64,000 bases of DNA from assembly GCF_009831625.1 (NCBI RefSeq), contig NZ_WUUS01000001.1, positions 124,301 to 188,300 of the forward strand. The letters are read 5' to 3'. Below the pieces are notes generated by a model. That model searched no databases. It saw only the letters and a list, made by a program, of their open reading frames with translations, and was not told the DNA's origin. How positions within the stretch are numbered: position 1 is the first letter of the stretch; each line of letters starts with the position of its first letter. The position numbers and the translations under genes were made by a program. Below, piece by piece: positions 33,339 to 41,648 of the stretch. The DNA comes from Halobaculum saliterrae (lineage in GTDB: Archaea; Halobacteriota; Halobacteria; Halobacteriales; Haloferacaceae).

Positions 33339-33446
33339 ATGAGTCTCACCGGCTCCGACCGCGTCTTCTGCCACGACTGTGGCAGGGGATTCGACTCCGC
33401 AGCGGAACTCGAACGACACGTACGAGAGGAACGGATCGACGGGTAG
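33339..33446 (+). CDS. Zinc-finger microprotein
   Basis: A 35-aa product, SDRVFCHDCGRGFDSAAELE then RHVREERIDG, reads as a short C2H2-type finger: Cys-x2-Cys, a 12-residue finger and one His. The second His is absent, so the zinc site may use another ligand. Such microproteins are frequent in haloarchaea. The ATG at 33339 is used; an ATG at 33324 would add five residues. It lies just upstream of, and convergent with, deoxyhypusine synthase. Confidence 0.6.
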   Translation: MSLTGSDRVFCHDCGRGFDSAAELERHVREERIDG

Positions 33447-33458
33447 CGGCTACCAGTC

Positions 33459-34523
33459 CTACTCGACCTCGACCCGCTCGCGCGCCGCCGCGACGAGCAG
33501 CGGGAGGAACACCGTCGCGTCGCCGTAGACGGAGGCGTTCTCCGCGTCCTTCTCCAGCTTCCCCCACGACCGCGCCTCCTCCAGCGTCGCCCCGGAGAGC
33601 CCGCCGGTCGCCTCCGGATCCATCGTGATCTGCACCGCGTAGTCGTACGCCCGCGGCGTCACGAGCATCGTCTGGAGCGTGAAGTTCTTCGGCACGCCGC
33701 CGCCGATCAGCAGGCAGCCGGCGTTGTCGGCCTCGAACGCCTGGTCCGTCAGCGGTGTCATGTCCGCCAGCGCGTCGAGCGTCAGGTCGGAGGTCTGGCT
33801 GTACATCCACGCCTGCAACCCGAGTACCGAATCCTGTACTGCAGGACAGTAGATCGGCACGTCGTGTTCGTAGGCCGCGGCGGCGACGCCGGGGCCCTCG
33901 TCGACGCCCTCGCGCTCGTTCACGGCGGCGTTCGCGCGGCCCAACTCGGCGGTCAACTCGGCGATGGAGACGGCGCCGTCGCGCTCGGCCAGCGGCGGGA
34001 ACACCTCCTCGCGGAGGTGCGCCTCGAACTCCGCGAAGTGCTCCTGCGGGAGGTAGACGTTGTAGATCCGGTCGACCTCCTCGTCGCGGAGCTGCTCGTC
34101 GTGCTCGCGGAGGGTCTTCCCCTCCTGTCGTTCCTCGCCGTGGTGGTGCTTCCCGCCGATGGCCTCGATCGCGTCGTGGGTGAGGTTCGCCCCGGTCGTC
34201 ACGAGCGCGTCGACGTAGCCGTCCCGGATGAGGTCGGCCACGATCCGTCGCATCCCGGTCGGCACCATCGCGCCCGCGAGCGAGACGAAGACGGTGCAGT
34301 CGTCGTCGGCCCACATCCCCGAGAGCACGTCCGCGGCGCCGTGGACCGACTCGGCGCCGATGCCGGCGTGCCCGTACTGCTCGACCAGTTCGGCGACGGT
34401 CATGCCGCCACGGACCCGCGCGTGCCCAAGCGGGTCGTGGTCGAACGCCTCGCGCTCGGGCCGGTGGTGGCCGCCGTCGCCGTGCTCGTGCTCGTCGCTC
34501 CCCTCGTGGCCCTCGTCGCTCAT
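33459..34523 (-). CDS. dys: Deoxyhypusine synthase
   Basis: The 354-aa product carries DHS signatures: VFVSLAGAMVPTGMRRIVADLIRD (NAD and substrate site), LVTTGANLTHDAIEAIGG and the C-terminal SWGKLEKDAENASVYGDATV, with the catalytic Lys in SWGKL. DHS transfers an aminobutyl-type group to a Lys of aIF5A. The N-terminus has an acidic His-rich extension (DEGHEGSDEHEHGDGGHH). The gene lies with agmatinase-family and aIF5A genes on the same strand, which fits the modification pathway. Confidence 0.94.
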   Translation of the reverse strand: MSDEGHEGSDEHEHGDGGHHRPEREAFDHDPLGHARVRGGMTVAELVEQYGHAGIGAESVHGAADVLSGMWADDDCTVFVSLAGAMVPTGMRRIVADLIRDGYVDALVTTGANLTHDAIEAIGGKHHHGEERQEGKTLREHDEQLRDEEVDRIYNVYLPQEHFAEFEAHLREEVFPPLAERDGAVSIAELTAELGRANAAVNEREGVDEGPGVAAAAYEHDVPIYCPAVQDSVLGLQAWMYSQTSDLTLDALADMTPLTDQAFEADNAGCLLIGGGVPKNFTLQTMLVTPRAYDYAVQITMDPEATGGLSGATLEEARSWGKLEKDAENASVYGDATVFLPLLVAAARERVEVE

Positions 34524-34642
34524 GTCCTGCCGTGCGGTCGGGGGGCGCTTGAACCGCGTGGTTCGCGGGGGCGCCTCGACGCCGGCGATCCCGACGACGC
34601 TGGCGGCCGGTTCCTCGCCGAGATGGTCGGCGAGCGTTCCCG

Positions 34643-35410
34643 CTACAGTCCCGTCGGGTGGTCGATGTAGTGCGTCTCCAGTCCCCAGTCGTCGGCGAGC
34701 GACTGCAGCGCGCGCACGCCGAACGTCTCGGTCGCGTAGTGGCCCGCGAGGAACACGGAGACGCCGGCCTCGCGCGCCTCGTGGTACGCCTTCCCCTTCC
34801 CCTCGCCGGTGACGAGCGCGTCGAGCCCCAGCTCCTCTGCCTCCCGCAGCCAGTCGCTCCCGCTGCCGGTGACGATCCCGACCGACTCGATCTCGTCGGG
34901 GCCGAACGCGAGCGTCTGTACGCCCTCCCCGCCGTGGTCCAACTCCGCCTCCAGCGTCGCCGCGAGCTCCTCGGCCGTGTAGCCCTCGGGCGCGACGCCG
35001 CGCTGGCCGACGTACTCCGGCCCGATCTCGCCGAACGGCTCGCGGTCGACGAGCCCGAGCACGTCCGCGACGCCGGCGCAGTTGCCCAGTTCCTGCTGGC
35101 CGTCGAGCGGGAGGTGCGAGACGTACAGGGACACGTCGTTCGCGACGAGCGGCTCGATGCGGTCGTACTCGCGGCCGGTCACGCGGTCCAGGCCGCCCCA
35201 GATCATCCCGTGGTGGGTGACGAGCGCGTCGGCGCCGAGGTCGACGGCGGCCTCGGCCGTCGCCTCGACCGCGTCGACCGCGAAGGCGACGGTCTCGACC
35301 TCGCCCGCGTCGCTCCCGACCTGCAGCCCGTTTGGGGAGGCGTCGAGGTCGGCGTACGCGTCGGTGTCCAGCTCATCGTCGAGTCGGTCGACGAACTCCG
35401 ATCGCTGCAT
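34643..35410 (-). CDS. Nif3-like dinuclear metal centre protein
   Basis: The 255-aa product has NIF3/YbgI signatures: LVTHHGMIWGGL (metal His-His pair), a central VSLYVSHLPLDGQ, and the C-terminal VTGEGKGKAYHEAREAGVSV with GHYATETFGVRAL. NIF3 proteins form hexameric rings with two metals per site and often act as GTP cyclohydrolase-like or unassigned hydrolases. The start ATG at 35410 directly precedes the family N-terminus MQRSEFVDRL. It lies between agmatinase and DHS genes on the same strand. Confidence 0.88.
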   Translation of the reverse strand: MQRSEFVDRLDDELDTDAYADLDASPNGLQVGSDAGEVETVAFAVDAVEATAEAAVDLGADALVTHHGMIWGGLDRVTGREYDRIEPLVANDVSLYVSHLPLDGQQELGNCAGVADVLGLVDREPFGEIGPEYVGQRGVAPEGYTAEELAATLEAELDHGGEGVQTLAFGPDEIESVGIVTGSGSDWLREAEELGLDALVTGEGKGKAYHEAREAGVSVFLAGHYATETFGVRALQSLADDWGLETHYIDHPTGL

Positions 35411-35509
35411 GGAGGGGCGTTCGACTGGCGGACGTTTGTAGCCACCGCGTCGGCGACGTGGACCGGTCACCGTGCCGGTGACGTGGACCGGTCCCGAACG
35501 CGGGAGAGT

Positions 35510-36400
35510 TCAGTTCGCGTCGGCGTGGGAGTACACCGCCTCCCGGAGCAGTTTCCCGGCCAGCGCGGCCGCCTGGCCGTCGTCGCGGTCGTTCACCTCC
35601 ACCGCGTCGACGCCGACGCAGTGGGGCGCGACCGCGCGAACGGCGTCGCGCATCTCCCGCGGGGAGAGCCCGAACGGCTCCATCGTTCCGGTCCCCGGCG
35701 CGAACCCCGGGTCGGCGCCGTCGATGTCGATCGAGAGGTACGCGTCGCGGTCATCGAGGCCGTCGAACTCGCGCGTCCAGTCGGCCACGTCCTCGGGCGC
35801 GACGACGGTCACGTCGGGCGCGTCCGCGCGCTCCCACTCCTCCGGGGAGCCGGTGCGCGCGCCGAGGACCACGACCTCGTCGACCGTCGGGCGGTCGTCG
35901 GTGTCGGGGGCGTCCGCCTCGTCCGCCCCGTCAGCGTCGTCCGCGCCGTCGGCCGGGAGCCCGTCGAGGCAGCGGCGGACGACGCAGGCGTGGTTCAGCG
36001 GGTTGCCGTCGTACTCGTCGCGGAGGTCGAGGTGCGCGTCGAGCGTGACGAGCACGTCGGGGTCGGTCGCGCGGACGCCCCCCCAAGTGACGGTGTGCTC
36101 GCCGCCCAGGAGGAGGGGGACGGCGTCGTCGATGGCCGCCGCGCGAAGCTCGGCGCTCAGGTGATCGAGGTAGTCGTCGACCGCGTCCCACGCGGGCACG
36201 TCGCCCGCGTCGTGGACGCGGAGATCGGAGAAGAACGAGTCGGTTCGTCGGTCGTAGTCGTCGTAGGTCGAAGCGAACTTTCGGACCCTGTCGGGCCCGA
36301 AGCGGGTCCCCGGCTGGAACGTCGTCGTCGCGTCGAGCGGGGCGCCCGTGAGGACGTACGCCGCCTCGTCGCGATCGACGGACGCGCCGGGGAACCGCAT
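35510..36400 (-). CDS. speB: Agmatinase-family ureohydrolase
   Basis: The 296-aa product has arginase/agmatinase metal ligands: His in LLGGEHTVTWG, the Asp-x-His-x-Asp of TLDAHLDLRDEYDG, and the Asp-x-Asp of LSIDIDGADPGFAPGTG. The C-terminal VGVDAVEVNDRDDG is conserved. An acidic insertion (about 150-170, Asp/Ala-rich) is unusual. Established work in Haloferax links an agmatinase-like protein to making deoxyhypusine on aIF5A through an agmatine adduct. This gene sits directly beside the aIF5A gene (4 bp apart), fitting that role. Free agmatine hydrolysis is also possible. Confidence 0.88.
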   Translation of the reverse strand: MRFPGASVDRDEAAYVLTGAPLDATTTFQPGTRFGPDRVRKFASTYDDYDRRTDSFFSDLRVHDAGDVPAWDAVDDYLDHLSAELRAAAIDDAVPLLLGGEHTVTWGGVRATDPDVLVTLDAHLDLRDEYDGNPLNHACVVRRCLDGLPADGADDADGADEADAPDTDDRPTVDEVVVLGARTGSPEEWERADAPDVTVVAPEDVADWTREFDGLDDRDAYLSIDIDGADPGFAPGTGTMEPFGLSPREMRDAVRAVAPHCVGVDAVEVNDRDDGQAAALAGKLLREAVYSHADAN

Positions 36401-36404
36401 GGAA

Positions 36405-36782
36405 CTATCCGACGACTTTCCGCTGTCCCTCGTACTCGAGGTACTCGATGTTCTGGTCGGGCGTGAAGTCCTCGTCCTCGGGGACGCGCATCGTGAACGT
36501 CTCGTAGGTGTCGAGGTCCATGACCTGCGCGTCGTCGCCGGAGATGGAGACGACCTGCCCCTGCTTTCGCTGGATGATCGGGACCCAGACCTTCGCGTCG
36601 ACGGGCTGGGAGAGCGAGCGTTTCCTGTCGTCGAACACGCCCTTGCCCTCGATGCGGGCCTTCGCGCTCCCGTGCTTTCCGGGCTTGGCGGTGCTGTAGG
36701 CGTTGATCTTGCAGGGGGAGTCGTCCATCATCACGTAGCTCCCCTCCTGCAGTTCGCGGACCTGCTTCTGCTCTCTCGGCAT
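36405..36782 (-). CDS. Translation factor aIF5A
   Basis: The 125-aa product is a full archaeal IF5[21 protein letters not shown], the modification loop [17 protein letters not shown] with the target Lys36 in GKHG, and the C-terminal OB-fold ([18 protein letters not shown]). Deoxyhypusine/hypusine on that Lys helps peptide bond formation at proline runs. A TATA-like TATAAA (36807-36812 on the plus strand) lies 25-30 nt before the ATG, consistent with a leaderless transcript. Agmatinase and then the Nif3 and dys genes follow on the same strand. Confidence 0.95.
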   Translation of the reverse strand: MPREQKQVRELQEGSYVMMDDSPCKINAYSTAKPGKHGSAKARIEGKGVFDDRKRSLSQPVDAKVWVPIIQRKQGQVVSISGDDAQVMDLDTYETFTMRVPEDEDFTPDQNIEYLEYEGQRKVVG

Positions 36783-36803
36783 ACCCCGCGATTCCCGTCG
36801 GAC

Positions 36804-36818
36804 CGGTATAAACGGTTT
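36804..36818 (-). promoter_or_regulatory. TATA/BRE of aIF5A
   Basis: The minus strand reads AAACCGTTTATACC. The TTTATA core is 25-30 nt upstream of the aIF5A ATG and has an A-rich BRE-like stretch before it. This spacing is the standard haloarchaeal leaderless arrangement. Confidence 0.65.
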
Positions 36819-36886
36819 GATAGCGCCGGAGCCGGGCGAGATCGGGCCCGCGGCTGTGACGAGCGAGCACGGCTCACTACGTGATT

Positions 36887-37363
36887 ATGTCCCGTCAGGA
36901 CGAAGGGGAGATCATGGCCGACGACACGGAGACACCGACCCACGCCGAGACACGACGCCAGGACGAGCCCCCGACTCACGACGAGGACGCCACATCCGAG
37001 AGCGACAACGGGCACACACGACCGGAGAGCGACGGCGAGGCGGCGCCGGCGACGCTCGGCGAGGAGAGCGGGACGGACGCCGACGCCCCTATCGCCGACG
37101 AGGCCTCGGTCGCCAAGGTGTACTACGAGGACGGCGAGCCGGTGGTGCTGGCGGCGGCGTTCGTCATCGAGGACTGGCCGTGGGTCGTCGGGTTCGACCA
37201 GATCGGCACGGACGGCTACGACTACGTCTCGATCCCGACCGAGCGGATCGTCGGCGTTCGCAGCCCGCGGTACGCCGTCTTCTCCCACAACGGCCACCGC
37301 GTCACCGCCTACGGCGTCATGGACGAGGAGATCCGGGAGTTCCGCGACCTCCTCCCGCTTTGA
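36887..37363 (+). CDS. Haloarchaeal acidic protein of unknown function
   Basis: The 158-aa product has a disordered acidic N-terminal half (about 1-75) and a compact beta-rich C-terminal half (SVAKVYYEDGEPVVLAAAFV to FRDLLPL). No motif is recognised. The start could be the ATG at 36887 or the ATG at 36914 (MADDTETPTHA); I kept the longer. It diverges from the aIF5A gene by 104 bp, and its stop faces the SDR gene. Confidence 0.6.
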   Translation: MSRQDEGEIMADDTETPTHAETRRQDEPPTHDEDATSESDNGHTRPESDGEAAPATLGEESGTDADAPIADEASVAKVYYEDGEPVVLAAAFVIEDWPWVVGFDQIGTDGYDYVSIPTERIVGVRSPRYAVFSHNGHRVTAYGVMDEEIREFRDLLPL

Positions 37364-37408
37364 GACGCCGCGACGACGAGCGCGACGCCACCGCCGGCCG
37401 TGTCGACC

Positions 37409-38179
37409 TCACCAGTCGATGACCTCGCGGTCGCGCCAGAACCGCCCGCCGGGACCGTCACGGAAGCGCGCGAGCCACGTCGGGGTCTCGGCGCCCTCGG
37501 CGGGCGTTCGCGGCGCCTCCTCGCCGCCCATCTCGGTGTGGACCCAGCCGGGGCACACCGAGTTGGCGATGAGTCCCTCGTCGGCGTACTCGCCGTGGAG
37601 GTACTTCGTGAGTCCGTTGAGCCCCGTCTTGGTCACGCGGTAGGCGGGCGACCCGCCGGACTGTTCCTCCCCGAGCGCGCCCATCCCCGAGGAGACGTTG
37701 ACGATCCGCGGCGTCTCCGTGTTCAGCATCGGCGGGATCGCGTACTTGCACAGCAGCATCGGCCCGCGGAGGTTCACCGAGATGGAGTGGTCGACGTGGT
37801 GGCTCCGCTCCTCGTGCAGCGCCGCGCCGAAGTGGCCGACGCCGGCGTTGTTGACGAGGACGTCGAGGCCGTCCTCGTCCTCGCCGATCCGGTTGAGCGC
37901 GTCCTGGATGTCGCCCTCCTGACTCACGTCGAGGGTGACGCGCTCGTACTCGTCGGGGAGGTCGTAGGTGACGCTGCGGACGCCCGCGTAGACTGTCGCG
38001 CCCAACTCGGCGAGGTTGCTCGCGATCTCGGCGCCGATGCCGCGGTTGGCTCCGGTCACGAAGGCTGCCTGTCCCGAGAGGTCGTCGTAGAGATCCGGCT
38101 CGGCGGGGCTGTCGCCGCGAGCGTGCGTGTCCACGTCGGGGGTGTCCGTGCCGCCCGCGTCGGCGTCGCTGTCGGTCAT
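37409..38179 (-). CDS. Short-chain dehydrogenase/reductase
   Basis: The 256-aa product has the SDR cofactor site AAFVTGANRGIGAEIASNLA (TGxxxGIG), the NNAGVGHFG motif, and the catalytic Tyr-x3-Lys as PAYRVTKTGLNGL. The segment RIVNVSSGMGA contains the catalytic Ser. A disordered acidic N-terminal tail of about 30 residues precedes the Rossmann fold. It reduces or oxidises an unidentified alcohol/ketone. It is followed by no other dehydrogenase and lies upstream of a convergent unknown gene. Confidence 0.9.
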   Translation of the reverse strand: MTDSDADAGGTDTPDVDTHARGDSPAEPDLYDDLSGQAAFVTGANRGIGAEIASNLAELGATVYAGVRSVTYDLPDEYERVTLDVSQEGDIQDALNRIGEDEDGLDVLVNNAGVGHFGAALHEERSHHVDHSISVNLRGPMLLCKYAIPPMLNTETPRIVNVSSGMGALGEEQSGGSPAYRVTKTGLNGLTKYLHGEYADEGLIANSVCPGWVHTEMGGEEAPRTPAEGAETPTWLARFRDGPGGRFWRDREVIDW

Positions 38180-38202
38180 ACCCGACGTTGACGGTCAGGG
38201 CA

Positions 38203-38670
38203 TTACGGCGTTTCGACCCGGAGCGACCGGAACGACTCGCCGGTCCAGCGGTACGCGACGATCTCATCGGGCGCGACGATCGCGTAGACGGAGCCCGTCC
38301 ACGTCGCCCGCCCGCGGTCGGTTTCGGAGGGCTCGGCCGGGCCGCGCGGGTGACTGTGATAGAAGCCGATCACGTCGCGGCCGTGGGCCTCGGCGTCCTC
38401 GATGGCGACGACCGTCTCCGCGGGGTCGAGTTCGTAGAAGCGCTCGGGATCGTCCGCGACGTTGGCGACGGGGACCGCCTCGGCGACGCGGTCGGCCGCG
38501 TCGGTTTCTACGACGCCGTCGCCCGCGCTGTCCGCGTCGCCCCCGCTGTCCACGTCACCACCGCGGTCGCCGACGAGCACGCCGCACACCTCCGCGGGCG
38601 CGCCCGCGGCCCGCCGCTCGTGGAGCGCGTCGCGGACGGTCGCCGGCAACAGGAGGCGATCGGCGGGCAT
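38203..38670 (-). CDS. JAMM/MPN domain metalloprotease
   Basis: The 155-aa product has the JAMM pattern: Glu in PAEVCGVLVGD and the His-x-His...Asp set in GFYHSHPRGPAEPSETDRG. Archaeal JAMM proteins (for example HvJAMM1) remove ubiquitin-like SAMP modifiers from proteins. An acidic Gly/Asp insertion (about 36-55) sits in a loop. The ATG at 38670 directly precedes the domain. The idi gene starts upstream on the same strand; JAMM follows it by 17 bp, so they are probably cotranscribed. A link to the MoaD-like gene at 52803 is functional speculation only. Confidence 0.85.
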   Translation of the reverse strand: MPADRLLLPATVRDALHERRAAGAPAEVCGVLVGDRGGDVDSGGDADSAGDGVVETDAADRVAEAVPVANVADDPERFYELDPAETVVAIEDAEAHGRDVIGFYHSHPRGPAEPSETDRGRATWTGSVYAIVAPDEIVAYRWTGESFRSLRVETP

Positions 38671-38687
38671 GGGGTCGGTTCGTGGCG

Positions 38688-39281
38688 CTACTCGAAGTCG
38701 CGCCGCATGGCGATCTCGAACCACGGGCACAGGCGCAGTTGGCGATACCACTCGGGGTGCTCGTGGAGGTGCTCGTAGTCGACCCACAGTAGGCCCGCGA
38801 TCTCCTCCTCGTCGGGGTCGAGCGCGTCGTCCTCCAGCGTGACCTTCAGGACCGCACAGACCTCCCACTCCAGCCCCGCGTTCTCGAAGTAGCGCTTGTA
38901 CTCGAAGCGGTCGGTGAGCGCCACCTCGTCGTACTGGTCGGGAGTGATGCCGAGCTCCTCCTCCAGCCGCTGTCGGGTGGCCTCCTTCTGCGTCTGTCCC
39001 TCGACGGGGTGGGAGGCGACCGTGCCGTCCCAGTACGTCCCCCACAGGCGCTTGCCGGGCGCGCGTTGGCCCAGCAGGAGGCGACCGTTCGAGTCGAAGA
39101 CGAGGCAGGTGAACGCGCGGTGGCGGATGCCGTCGCCGGTGTGGGCGTCCAGTCGGTTCACCGTGCCCTGCGGTTCGTCGTCGCTGTCGACGGCGATCAC
39201 GTCCTGCATGGCGTTCTCGTGTTCCGGTTCCTCGGTCGCGGTCGCCGCGGCGTCGCTCGCGCCGGCGTCCTCAGTGCTCAT
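38688..39281 (-). CDS. idi: Isopentenyl-diphosphate delta-isomerase, type I (Nudix)
   Basis: The 197-aa product has the IDI-1/Nudix pattern: HRAFTCLVFDSNGRLLLGQR, TYWDGTVASHPVEGQTQKEA and RRLEEELG-like RQRLEEELGITPDQ, and late WVDYEHLHEHPEWY. IDI interconverts IPP and DMAPP for archaeal lipid and carotenoid synthesis. The acidic Thr/Glu-rich N-terminal 25 residues are extra. The start at 39281 avoids nine upstream residues that look spurious. Confidence 0.92.
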   Translation of the reverse strand: MSTEDAGASDAAATATEEPEHENAMQDVIAVDSDDEPQGTVNRLDAHTGDGIRHRAFTCLVFDSNGRLLLGQRAPGKRLWGTYWDGTVASHPVEGQTQKEATRQRLEEELGITPDQYDEVALTDRFEYKRYFENAGLEWEVCAVLKVTLEDDALDPDEEEIAGLLWVDYEHLHEHPEWYRQLRLCPWFEIAMRRDFE

Positions 39282-39383
39282 GGCGCGTTCTGCGTCAGGC
39301 TGGACCATGACCGCTTCGGTCGACCGCGACGCGGCGGGGGTGGTCGGGTCGCGTCCGCGCGACCGGACGGGCGGCCCGAGGGG

Positions 39384-40334
39384 TCAGGAGACGTCCGGCG
39401 GGTTCTCCTCCGGGTGGGTGTCGTACGCCTCGCCGACGGCGAACCGCATGGCTCGGGGGCGGCAGCCGAACTCGACGTGGCGGCGTTCCACGAGCTCGCC
39501 GTCGAGCGAGAACTGCCGCGGCCTGGCGGCGTCGACGACGAGCGACGACGCCTTCACCCGCGTGAGGTGGGACGCGCCGCGCCGCAGGAACCGGTCGGCG
39601 GCGCCCCGGGCGAGGTAATCGATCGCAGGCGCGTCCTCGACCACGACGACGTTGAGCTTGCCGTCCTCCATGTTCGCCTGCCGGCGCTGCTCCCCCGGGA
39701 ACCGTCGGCCGTTGCCGACGAGCAGCATCGCGGCCGTCCCCTCCCACGTCGGGTCGCGCTCGGACCCCACACGAACCTCCAGTTCCAGCCCCTCGAAGCC
39801 CCGCGTGTGCGCCATCGTCGTGAGAACGTACGCGAGCACGCCGAGTCGCCGCTTGGACGCCGGCTTCGTCCGCGCGCTCGACTCGGCGGTCAGCCCGCCG
39901 ACACAGGAGTTGAGGAACGGTCGCGGCGGGAGCGCGTCGTCCCGGTCGATCTCCGGGTCCGCCGGGAGGTCGACGCTCCCCAGATCGATCCGGCGCCGCT
40001 CGCCGGATTCCAGCACCTCGAAGGCGTGGTCGACCCCGCGGATCCCGACGTTGTCGGCGAAGTCGTTGCCGGTGCCGGCGGGGACTACCCCGAGTTCGGT
40101 GTCGTCCAGGCGGTCGGCGTCGTCGACGCCGTGGACCACCTCGTTGAGCGTCCCGTCCCCGCCGCAGGCAGCGACGAGTTCGGCACCCCCGACGGCGGCC
40201 TCCCGGGCGAGGTCGTACGTCTCGCCGGCTCTCGTCGAGTCGCGGACGTCGAACCCGCGGTCGCGGGCGAGGTCGGCGGCGCGGGCGCTTCGCTTTCCGT
40301 CGCCGCTGTTGGGGTTCCTGACGAGGACGCGCAT
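39384..40334 (-). CDS. Diacylglycerol kinase-like (DAGKc) lipid kinase
   Basis: The 316-aa product matches the DAGK catalytic fold: MRVLVRNPNSGDGKRS at the start, the nucleotide-binding VAACGGDGTLNEVVHGV and LGVVPAGTGNDFADNVG, and the C-terminal PRQFSLDGELVERRHVE. Such enzymes phosphorylate lipids such as diacylglycerol or archaeal glycerol diethers. It has no predicted membrane span. The ATG at 40334 gives the canonical N-terminus. It lies in a head-to-head pair with the PHP gene (79 bp apart). Confidence 0.9.
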   Translation of the reverse strand: MRVLVRNPNSGDGKRSARAADLARDRGFDVRDSTRAGETYDLAREAAVGGAELVAACGGDGTLNEVVHGVDDADRLDDTELGVVPAGTGNDFADNVGIRGVDHAFEVLESGERRRIDLGSVDLPADPEIDRDDALPPRPFLNSCVGGLTAESSARTKPASKRRLGVLAYVLTTMAHTRGFEGLELEVRVGSERDPTWEGTAAMLLVGNGRRFPGEQRRQANMEDGKLNVVVVEDAPAIDYLARGAADRFLRRGASHLTRVKASSLVVDAARPRQFSLDGELVERRHVEFGCRPRAMRFAVGEAYDTHPEENPPDVS

Positions 40335-40413
40335 GGACGTGCTGTCGGTGCCACGGACAAAAGGCTCTACCGGCATCCGCAACACCGAAGCCCTCGGGGC
40401 GAGCATCGCCGCC

Positions 40414-41085
40414 GTGACCCGGTTCGCCGTCGACCTCCACAGCCACACCCGCTTCTTCCACGGCCGCGTCGGCCGCCCGACCGCCTACGACCCGGTCGGG
40501 CTGCGCCTCCAGACGGCGGCGGCCCGTCGACGCGGCCTCGACGCGCTCGCCGTGACGAACCACGACTACGCCTACTCCGCGGAGACCGCGTTCCCGACGG
40601 TGCCGGGGATCGAGGTGTCGACGACGCGGGGGCACGTGGTGATCGTCGGGGCGAACCCGCCGGCGCGGACGACGCCCGGAGAGCACACCCCCGAGGAGGC
40701 CGTCGCGCTCGCACACGAGCGGGGCTGTGCGGCGATCCTCGCGCACCCGTTCCGCGGGAGCATGGCCCGCAGGAGCGGTGCCGACTTCGACGCCGTGGAG
40801 ATCAACGGAAAGAACCCCGAACACGAGTCGCGAACCCGCCGGCTCGCGGAGCGACTCGACCTCCCGCTGGTCGGCGGGAGCGACGCGCACTACCCGGTCG
40901 AGGTCGGGCGGGCGTACACGGTCGTCGATGTCGACGGCGACGAGCCCACGCCGCGGGCGGTCGCGGACGCGGTCCGCGCGGGTCGGACGGAGCCGGTGCT
41001 CCGGTTCGACGGCCTCCAGCGCGTCGTGGACCGCGCATATACCGCCATCCACGCTCGACGGTGGCGGGCCGGTCGGGAACGGTGA
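40414..41085 (+). CDS. PHP domain metal-dependent phosphoesterase
   Basis: The 223-aa product is a PHP-fold protein: FAVDLHSHTRF (metal His-x-His), DALAVTNHDYAY, CAAILAHPFRG and LVGGSDAHYPVEVGRAY. The metal site looks complete. It would hydrolyse a phosphoester; the family includes histidinol phosphatase-like and nucleotide-acting members. The start is GTG at 40414, directly before the first strand; a longer frame upstream overlaps the lipid kinase region and is not credible. Confidence 0.85.
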   Translation: MTRFAVDLHSHTRFFHGRVGRPTAYDPVGLRLQTAAARRRGLDALAVTNHDYAYSAETAFPTVPGIEVSTTRGHVVIVGANPPARTTPGEHTPEEAVALAHERGCAAILAHPFRGSMARRSGADFDAVEINGKNPEHESRTRRLAERLDLPLVGGSDAHYPVEVGRAYTVVDVDGDEPTPRAVADAVRAGRTEPVLRFDGLQRVVDRAYTAIHARRWRAGRER

Positions 41086-41137
41086 GGCGACCGGTACGGA
41101 ACGGGGACGGGACGGGGACGACTCGTGCGGACCCGCG

Positions 41138-41551
41138 TCAGCCGAGCCGCTCGTCCAGAATGAGTCGCGTCTTCGTCCCCTCGATCTCGTCCAGCTCGCG
41201 GGCGCGCGAGATGAGCTCGTTGACCGCGCGGGTGTCGACGCAGTCGACGATGAGCACGATGTCCTCCTGTCCCGACACCTGCCACACGAAGTCCACCTCC
41301 TCCCAGTCGGCGAGCCGGTCGGAGACCGCGCTCGTGTCGACGTTCATGTCGACGGAGATCTCCACCATCGCCTTCACGTTCCCCGTGCGCGTGGTGACGG
41401 TGAACCGCTCGATCACCCCGTCGCTTGTCATCCGGTCGACGCGGTTGCGAACCGTCCCCTCGCTGGTGCCGACCTCCTCGGCGATCTCGGTGTACGGCGT
41501 TCGGGCGTCCCGTCGAAGGAGGTTGAGGATCCGCCGGTCCAGGTCGTCCAT
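41138..41551 (-). CDS. Lrp/AsnC family transcription regulator
   Basis: The 137-aa product has an N-terminal helix-turn-helix (LDRRILNLLRRDARTPYTEI and EGTVRNRVDRMTSDGVIERF) and a C-terminal RAM ligand-binding domain (VWQVSGQEDIVLIVDCVD). It is a typical amino-acid-sensing regulator. It diverges from carA with a perfect 15-nt palindrome between them (41583-41597) overlapping its own TATA region, so autoregulation and control of carA are likely. Confidence 0.92.
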   Translation of the reverse strand: MDDLDRRILNLLRRDARTPYTEIAEEVGTSEGTVRNRVDRMTSDGVIERFTVTTRTGNVKAMVEISVDMNVDTSAVSDRLADWEEVDFVWQVSGQEDIVLIVDCVDTRAVNELISRARELDEIEGTKTRLILDERLG

Positions 41552-41582
41552 GCATGCCCTTTCCCGAGGCCCGGCAAAGAGA

Positions 41583-41597
41583 TTACGAATTTCGTAA
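41583..41597. promoter_or_regulatory. Perfect palindrome between lrp and carA (probable Lrp operator)
   Basis: TTACGAA-T-TTCGTAA forms a perfect 7-bp dyad with one central base. A second small dyad (TTCGTAACGAA, 41591-41601) overlaps it. The palindrome covers the BRE/TATA position for the lrp gene and lies about 20 bp upstream of the carA TATA (ACTTATG, 41617-41623). This is the geometry of an archaeal Lrp operator. Confidence 0.6.
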
Positions 41598-41648
41598 CGA
41601 AGCTTCGAACGACGCACTTATGTTCCGCCCGACGCTGTGTATCTCGTA

